Below are positions 59,001 through 64,000 of a stretch of DNA of 64,000 bases, in pieces. How positions within the stretch are numbered: position 1 is the stretch's first letter; every line of letters starts with the position of its first letter. The notes under the pieces were generated by a model that saw only the letters and a program-made list of their open reading frames with translations, was not told the DNA's origin and did not search any database. Source of the DNA: Pseudorasbora parva (taxonomy: Eukaryota; Chordata; Actinopteri; Cypriniformes; Gobionidae). The DNA lies in NCBI RefSeq assembly GCF_024679245.1, contig NC_090185.1:31437170-31501169 (forward strand), given 5' to 3'. A program made the position numbers and the translations under genes.

Positions 59001-59486
59001 AGGTGAAGAGAATCATCACAAACTGAAGAACTCTGTCACCAAATACTCTCTGAAGCCACTCAATACCCATCTTATCAGCATCTGTTAACTGACCCATTCG
59101 CACTACAAAGATGAAGGCAATGATTTTATTTTCATTCACTAGTTGACCAGTGAGTGGATCAAGATCAAGTGCAGTCTCATGTAAACCTATCATGTTGATT
59201 ACTGAGATGCGATGTCCTGATATCTTCATCTGCAAAGGAGCAATCCTGGATATTTCTACATTTTTTATATTTGATTCTATTTCTCCAAGTAGAATATTGT
59301 CATGTTGGAACTGGACTGCCGCAGAGCTTCCAAATAACACAATGGTCAGATTATGATCTAGAATAAACACAGAACACAGAATAAACTTTGTTCTCAGATT
59401 TATCAATGCAACGCAATATAATAAAAAAATTCATTCAGTAATGCAAATAAAACAGATATTTTTGCTTTCTTACCCATACTGCTCAT
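44032..59486 (-). CDS. GIMAP-VLIG fusion: AIG1-type domain joined to very large GTPase
   Basis: Minus-strand exons: 59474-59486 (MSSM), 58746-59357, 58258-58325 and 44032-48795. All have GT/AG borders; phases 1, 1, 0 agree and the joined frame is 5,457 nt, 1,818 residues. Exon 2 is an AIG1/GIMAP domain: LTIVLFGSSAAVQFQHDNIL at the P-loop position, INMIGLHETALD at G3, FIFVVRMGQLTDADK, and CGGRYHTC near the end. Exon 4 is a VLIG/GVIN giant exon with G1 GIQSSGKST (about residue 879), TRGAF at G2, VVDTEGLR (about 932), long coiled-coil stretches and a Cys-rich C-terminus (CCWVQCPFCAATC). Exon 4 has no ATG in its first 60 or so codons, so it needs an upstream exon. VLIG proteins are interferon-inducible cytosolic GTPases; GIMAPs regulate lymphocyte survival. 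Role here is inferred. Alternative: two separate genes, the VLIG one with an unseen first exon. Confidence 0.7.
49140..49920 (-). mobile_element. DIRS relic D in the fusion-gene intron
   Basis: Matches copy C in two blocks in the same order: a recombinase part (AAAGTACCACGGAGGAAACC at 49254, GCAGGAACTGCAGCACTTTA at 49345) and a gag part (GACTGTCCTCAGATCAGTC at 49548, GACAAATCTGTAGCCCG at 49859). The RT and RNase H region between them is gone. Inverted repeats are not seen. It is strongly diverged and so older than copy C. Confidence 0.7.
49961..51073. mobile_element. 1.1 kb DNA element with GGGCCGGCGCT ends
   Basis: CAGGGCCGGCGCT on the left is inverted at the right (AGCGCCGGCCTA). Next to them are AGGGCACCAAGTGCTTGGGG and its partner GGGGCACCGCCAAGCATTTG. 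CAGGG-type ends are usual for hAT elements, which is the likely class. The inner part 50530-50790 is a repeat shared with 41600-41830. No transposase frame is present. Confidence 0.7.
51417..52630. mobile_element. 1.2 kb TTAA-flanked DNA element
   Basis: TTAA at 51417-51420 and 52627-52630 flank ends AGGGGGGTGAAACACTCAGT and, inverted, AGGGGGGGTGAAATGCTGTT. The interior includes short GC-rich parts but no transposase. TTAA duplications point to piggyBac or Kolobok type. It lies in the intron of the fusion gene. Confidence 0.8.
52640..53085 (+). mobile_element. LTR-like sequence with a nested MITE
   Basis: A pyrimidine-rich stretch (52640-52770) continues after the nested MITE as GTCATATTCTGTTCAATTGT with AATAAA at 53028, a layout like an LTR 3' part. 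Termini are unclear because DIRS copy C begins at 53091. Confidence 0.35.
52772..53004. mobile_element. 233-bp MITE, GGGGCCTATTGCACAAAACT ends
   Basis: Left GGAGCCTATTGCACAAAACT and right inverted GGGGCCTATTGCACAAAACT; both continue with ATAAGGGATTAAGCC and GGATATCTTGGT. Arms of about 50 bp. Confidence 0.85.
53498..54640 (-). pseudogene. DIRS copy C tyrosine recombinase
   Basis: The open minus frame contains VVETILHSRAPSTRKLYALK, the N-terminal core-binding part, then SSLKRIGDIQSLSVG (first Arg), AHSTRGMAASKALLLG (His-x-x-Arg) and LTFVRFYELDL, which supplies the likely nucleophilic Tyr. The frame is open from the RT overlap to 53498 and looks intact, unlike copy B. It follows a short deletion around 54640 that also affects the methyltransferase part. 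It would catalyse cDNA insertion. Confidence 0.8.
54628..56523 (-). pseudogene. DIRS copy C RT-RNase H with YINDW active site
   Basis: One open frame of about 631 codons. RT motifs: YFIVPKKDGGLRPILDLRLL, WFVTIDLKDAYFHVSILPHH, FAFGGEAYQYRVLPFG and LNYINDWLILAN (about 55730). The last should be the YxDD box, but its first Asp is Asn, so the polymerase is expected to be dead. RNase H: TLTTDAS, NRLEML, VLVRSDNTS. The methyltransferase-like region starts at DLFASAENSHC and is cut by a one-base deletion near 54700 (PLYAFPRLSCF where copy B has PLYAFPPIVLL) and a further deletion after VLLVAPY. Confidence 0.85.
56572..57569 (-). pseudogene. DIRS copy C gag
   Basis: The first frame (57569-57021) starts MASESSFKRCVHLC and includes GAQHAQAALEGAACEHCEKL, RSRRALFEEGALARVPRGSG and LSSSEEVDIESIETEDSP. 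A second frame (56976-56572) continues MAALVATERHLWLN, FGDAVHTVTERFQES and a basic Ser/Arg-rich end. A one-base shift near 57000 separates them. Gag coats the element RNA; the basic end fits nucleic-acid binding. Confidence 0.75.
57774..57781. promoter_or_regulatory. CRE palindrome TGACGTCA in the copy C 5' repeat
   Basis: Perfect TGACGTCA, also present at 53231-53238 in the other repeat. In the 5' repeat the neighbouring TATA-like word is CTACAAAG, where the opposite repeat has CTATAAAG, so the promoter may be weakened. Confidence 0.55.
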
Positions 59487-60163
59487 CAATGGATCAACAA
59501 AGCCAGACAGTTGAGGTGCTCATCGAGTTTAGAGATGTTCTTTTATTCTGCACCCTGTTCATTATCTCGAAAACATAATTTTAGGTGTGCATGAGCATGT
59601 GTATATAACATTAGTTGATTTTCAGTACTTTCTTTAGCTTGAGTTCACCATCTGAGGGATGTATGAGTATCAAGTCATAACTACAGAGCCTCTTCCTGTT
59701 TACAGCATATGTAAATATAGTTTTAGATCCAGTCCAACAGGATTTGCAGTGTACAGAAAACAGTCTTATTTAAAGTAAATCACATGGTCTATTTTCTAAA
59801 GACACCTGAGCAACCATGCAAGTTATTAAAATCATGCATGTCATGACTAACCATGTAAATTCTGTAAATCCCACGCCTGCCGTGAGCCGGGTTTGATCTC
59901 TCATTCTTTCCTTCAAAAAGTCTTGTTTTGATTCCTCATTTTGCACGTGCGCTCACGCTCAGAGGTTTGCGATCGCAATCGCCGCAAGAGCTTATTGGTT
60001 AACACCTGTTTCTCCTTGCTCTGATGTCTCTGCTGTTTGTACCTGTGTGATTTCGGCAATCCTATAAGATCATTACAAATCACACTGTACGACATGGATC
60101 TAATAAACTTGGGTACGACATGTGTACTATGTAGACTGTACGATGATGAATCGTAGGCTAACC
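59487..60163. other. Upstream region of the GIMAP-VLIG gene
   Basis: By position this holds the promoter and 5' UTR of the minus-strand fusion gene. I looked for GAAANNGAAA-type interferon elements and TTCNNNGAA sites and found no convincing match near the start. A TCCTATAAGATC stretch at 60059 and a low-complexity region follow. Nothing else is recognised. Confidence 0.35.
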
Positions 60164-60227
60164 CTGCATCCCAATTCGCATACTATCCATACTAAAAAGT
60201 ATTCGAAAATAGTATTAGGCCCTGTCC

Positions 60228-60510
60228 CAAATGGCACCTTAAACCCTCACGGTCTTCCTCTGAGTCCGCACTTTCACGACGTAATGTCACTTTGACTGCC
60301 TGGAAGAAGTCTGCAGCGTAACCAGCACCAGTGCAGGCTCGGCAGAAGTGCGGATCGAGGGCGCATATCGACCTCAAAGTCGGCGCTCATGAGCACCCTT
60401 CTGAGGCCTAAAATGACAAATGGGACACCCTGCGGTCTCATGGACTTAAGGGACATTGTAAGTCCACAAGACCGAAAGTGCACATGAAGTGTGCCATTTG
60501 GGAGAGGGGC
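60228..60510. mobile_element. CCCTGTCCCAAATGGCAC MITE nested in copy 3
   Basis: GGCCCTGTCCCAAATGGCAC on the left; the right end TGCCATTTGGGAGAGGGGC has a few substitutions. Same family as 8594-8870. Confidence 0.8.
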
Positions 60511-60614
60511 TTTGTATGTCCCAAATCATAGTATGTTGAAAAAAATATTCCAAAGATACCCGGATGGTTTACTATTTCCGGTCAGAACTCGAAGTGTGGA
60601 TCAACGTACACTCT

Positions 60615-60718
60615 TAAAGGACAACTCTGGTGAGAAATTAACCTAGGTGTAATTAAAAGATGGTTGCAGGGTAGATCGTTCTCTGGGATGCGTTTTCATG
60701 AATATCGAATGTAAAAGT
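60615..60718. mobile_element. Fragment of the TTAA palindromic element
   Basis: TTAAAGGACAACTCTGGTGA starts it and TTTTCATGAATATCGAATGT is near its end; both match the arm at 11502-11610. Only this ~104-bp end is present. Confidence 0.75.
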
Positions 60719-60839
60719 AGTGTCCCAAAGCTTGCATACTTTTCTGCTACACACTCAAAATGATGTACTTTTTCTTAAAAAAAAAAAAAGAGTACATACT
60801 TTTAGGACGTTGTAGAAGTATAGGCAAATTCAAATGCAG

Positions 60840-63093
60840 CATAAGAATAAGTAAGAATAAAACGTCATCAGCATGTGCTAGTGGTAAATTAATAGAGTCA
60901 GATAAACTTGGAGATTGTGGTTTTTATGTGTGTTGGAAAAAAATGAAGAAGAAGCGAAAGCAGAAAATATGGACGCCGCATATACCTTGACTAGGAAAAA
61001 GAGGCCAACTTGGCATGCTATTTTTATAAAAGCTAGTTTCCGCCAAAATAAAACTATTTAAAAGATAATTGTTACTTTTTATATCACAACTGCGAGATTT
61101 CATCTCGCAATGTTGAGAAAAGTCAGAATTATGAAACATAAACTTGCAATTGAGTGTTATAAAGTTTAATTCTGAGAAGAAAAAAAAATCATTTTGCAGA
61201 TGAAGCTTATCTTTAAGTTTTAGCACCATATCATCTTGATCACCGTTTCCTGTTGCATTTTTATTGGCCAATCAGTAGAAGTATCTAGTAGCAGCAAACA
61301 CTGTGAGATGATCACGCTGTCATAACAGTTTCGCAGGCTGTCTTTGGTCGCAACCTCTCTCACTAAACAATGTCGGACCACCATTTAGGTGCCACGACCA
61401 CAGAAATCGCTATGACTGGTCATCTTTCATCTCAGCCCAAAATCACACAATGTGCTGCTGCTGGATCCGTATTAAACAAACACATTTCACAGTGACTAGG
61501 ACTTCCCAACAGAAAGGAAGTTTTTTTTCCTAAAACCATCCATTTCCTCATTGTTATATTTACTTTGAATTGACTCTTTATTTCCACATCCTACAGGCAC
61601 CCAAAGGCTGCTTTTGTTATAAATACAATCTCTCTGTGTCATGTAATTCTCCGTCACCCATTATTTTGTGCTGAATCAGCTGTGCATTGTGAAATGTTGC
61701 TCTACTCTATCTTTTACATTAATGTTCTTGTAAAATAAAATTCCTGTCATGGGAAATAAATTGACTCTGGCTAATACATTTTAACACTAATTTACAATAA
61801 TTAACTTACATTAACTTATACAATTGAGTTGATGCCATAAAGAATTGAATGCACAGGCACATTTGTGAAAGTGTACATAAGATTATCAGTGTAAATTTCA
61901 TGTTAACCCAAAATAAATATGTGTATTCTTCCATCATATTTATTTTGCGTTAACATGAAGCTGCTGTTTTCCAATACATGTATTACACTTACAAAATAAC
62001 AGTAAAATACTGCAAATATTTTTTTGTTACACTTGAAAGATGATTTACACCTTTACAAAGCTTCTCTTGCTCATGCCAATTTAATTTACGGTTGCAATCT
62101 TATGCTCATTTTCAGAAATCTTACCCTGTGCGTGCATCTATTTACTTTCATATTATAAAGCAATAAAAGAACCTGATTGTCTTCACGTGTGTCTTTGTCC
62201 TGAATCTCAAATGGCACATACAACCTGTTCTGTTACATAACAGAAAGTGAAAATATTTGTTTCATTTTGTGATTGTACACAATTTCACCAATTTCTGCAT
62301 ATCTAATAGATATTGTAAACAAATCGCTGTTTTCTTTCATCTATGTACCTAAAAGTTCAATATAAACTTTCAACCAGTAAAGTTAACCAATGTTGAATTA
62401 ACTGAGGAAAGCTGACTTTGGTGTGCACTGGTGAACCATGATCAATGTAAATTTACCCCAGTTATAGTGACCTTGCTTAATTTTTAATACGCTTAAAGTG
62501 TACTCTTTCTTACAGCATAAAGTGGTCAAGTAACTTAAAACATTACAATTCTAAAGTATCATTTAAAGTTTAGAGTGCAAAGCATTGTGATAAGAATGTT
62601 TTATTTTTACCTTTTCCTCCTAGTTGAAAGAGTCTCATGCTGTCTCTTAAGTTGTGTTTTCTGAACATAAATGTTCAACAGCCATTTCTCAATTCGCAAT
62701 TTTGTCTGTTCTTAAGTACGTGTGGACTTGTTATCTGCCGCTGCCCAAGTATTGTTCCAATTCAAAGTTCACATCTAGCCAAAACGGGGCTAAAGGTTCC
62801 AATGGTGTAAAAGGCTAATTAAATTTTATTTTCCTGTAAACCATTTGATGGCACAAAAACTTGCTGCAGCACTTTCCAAAACTTCCAGTTTTCAAGATGC
62901 TTGTGGAAATTTGGCTGATCCTTAATGAGGGCAGCAGCAGTTGATTCTGTGCTAATTTACATTTACCAAAAGTAAACCATTTAATTTTAAATGTATTAAA
63001 ATTAAAACATATAAAATACCCTCCCCCCACCCCTCAAATACTTAGCTACGTCCCTGATTCAAACGTGCAGAGCGGCGTTCGCTCAGTCTGGCT
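60840..63093. other. No gene recognised in 2.2 kb
   Basis: AT-rich. A few words near 61085-61190 (CATCTCGCAATGTTGAGAAA, AGTCAGAATTATGAAACATA) resemble the centre of the MITE at 35578-35719. Minus-strand open frames here (for example 61271-60924) are low-complexity and look fortuitous. Confidence 0.4.
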
Positions 63094-63101
63094 CACACAC
63101 A

Positions 63102-63179
<78 letters not shown>
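63094..63179. repeat. (CA)n microsatellite, ~85 bp
   Basis: Long AC run. Frames across it only give Thr-His or Cys-Val repeats. Confidence 0.97.
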
Positions 63180-63185
<6 letters not shown>

Positions 63186-63335
63186 GCGAGTCTGCTGCGG
63201 TGCAAAGCCCAACAAACCCACTGGAGAAGACTGAGCTGCCCCAGAGCCCCTGAAGGTGAAGTGAGTTACCCCAGGTGTAGTTTAAACACATGTCAAAGGT
63301 TAAAACAGCCTTGTTAAGACAGTTGTTGTGACTGT

Positions 63336-63900
63336 CATGGACCGGTTCTTGAAAATGGTTAATTTTATTCCCTTGCCTAAATTACCCTGTGCAAAGGAGA
63401 CAGCGGTAGCTGTCGTTGATCACGTCTATTGTTTACATGGCCTTCCGATGGACGTGTTCTCCAACAGGGGGCCCCAATTTGTGTCTAAATTTTGGAACGG
63501 TTAGTTTGTCTTCAGGGTTTCACCCCCACAGTAATAGGCAGTAATGGGAGAGAGGGTTCCTTCCTCCTGGAGTCATCGAATCTCATAGATTGAGTACGCT
63601 CATAATTCTTTACCAGTGTCGGGTACGGGCCTTTCTCTGTTTGAGTGTAGCCTAGGCTACCAGCCACCAATTTTTCCCAGTCTAGAATCTGACGTTGCGG
63701 TTCCCTTCGCCCACGCCTTCGTCCAGAGAGTGTCGTGACCCCTGGAGCATAGCCCAGGAGACTCTGCTTCGGGTGGGCATTCGCACTAAGGCCCAAGCCG
63801 ATCGCCACCAGTCTAAACCTCCGGTCTACGTCTTGGGTCAAAAAATGTGGCTTTCATCTAAAAAACCTTCCTGCCTCTTGATTCCTGCCTCACTCATGAG
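63336..63900 (+). pseudogene. Ty3/Gypsy retrotransposon integrase relic
   Basis: Plus-strand translation gives [29 protein letters not shown] and [20 protein letters not shown] (63338-63500), the integrase core around its second catalytic Asp, here Asn in FSNRG where Asp is usual. After a gap, 63720-63860 reads AQADRHQSKPPVYVLGQKMW, the C-terminal part of a Gypsy integrase. The sequence between them, with the catalytic Glu, is deleted or replaced. A non-functional remnant at the window edge. Confidence 0.75.
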
Positions 63901-64000
63901 TGACTTTCTGTGGTCCTAGGACTTTTCTAGCCTGACAAGCAAGACCCACATCAAGATGTTTGGTCTGGAAACTCACCATAGACAGGGCTCAATCCGAGGG

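Larger units (their letters stand above)
60164..60839. mobile_element. CTGCGTCCC-type MITE, copy 3, with two nested inserts
   Basis: CTGCATCCCAATTCGCATAC begins it; the right end (CAAATTCAAATGCAG) is more diverged. The body matches copy 2 (CCCGGATGGTTTACTATTTC, AGTACATACTTTTAGGACGT), but two foreign pieces interrupt it: a CCCTGTCCCAAATGG MITE (60228-60510) and a fragment of the TTAA element (60615-60718). Confidence 0.8.

Noticed and set aside
59487..59760. Interferon-response element upstream of the GIMAP-VLIG gene (AAAGAAAGTACTGAAAA)
   Set aside because: The GAAA words are five bases apart, not the two needed for a standard ISRE, so it is not reported as a site.
63046..63291. Open frames across the CA repeat (Thr-His and Cys-Val repeats)
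   Set aside because: Low-complexity translation of a microsatellite.

Overview
The window looks like a teleost chromosome segment, most likely from a cyprinid (zebrafish or carp lineage). The signs are intron-split immune-type genes with single V domains, a GIMAP/VLIG-type giant GTPase, several DIRS-like tyrosine-recombinase retrotransposons, Tc1, L2/CR1 and RTE LINE relics, and a dense layer of short inverted-repeat DNA elements of fish type. The species is an inference; no housekeeping gene is visible to anchor it.

Three host gene units can be read. (1) 8492-11475 (+): a four-exon, 198-residue type I membrane protein (signal peptide, one V-set domain, TM helix, short tail). Its introns are short once the inserted transposons are removed. 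(2) 31195-35166 (-): a five-exon, about 210-residue V-domain receptor of a NITR/CD300-like type. A broken paralogue lies in divergent orientation at 37557-38619 (+). (3) 44032-59486 (-): four exons with matching splice phases that join a GIMAP (AIG1-type) domain lacking a recognisable P-loop to a very large GTPase (VLIG/GVIN type) with intact G motifs, giving 1,818 residues. This fusion model is the most interesting item here. Its 9.5 kb last intron holds a full-length DIRS element, a DIRS relic and three DNA elements.

Layout. 1-8083: LINE pieces (an ORF1 with an SGNH-esterase domain, an RTE-like RT tail, an L2-like 3' end), a PIF/Harbinger-like element with TTA duplications and a 2.1 kb element with long inverted arms. 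8492-18145: the V-set gene followed, 26 bp after its stop codon, by a TTAA-flanked palindromic element that received a degenerate DIRS copy (A), which carries a 121-bp minisatellite. 18.9-24.1 kb: L2 LINE relic split by a solo LTR, Tc1 transposase relic split by a MITE, further MITEs. 24191-28798: DIRS copy B (+). 28.8-44 kb: the V-receptor gene and pseudogene among LINE relics and MITEs. 44-59.5 kb: the GIMAP-VLIG gene with DIRS copy C (-) in its intron. 59.5-64 kb: nested MITEs, unannotated sequence, a CA repeat and a Ty3/Gypsy relic at the right edge.

The host genes all look immune related (co-signalling-like receptor, V-type receptor family, interferon-inducible-type GTPase). This fits a fast-evolving immune cluster with heavy transposon turnover. 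Functions are assigned from domain and motif recognition only; no database or expression evidence was available.
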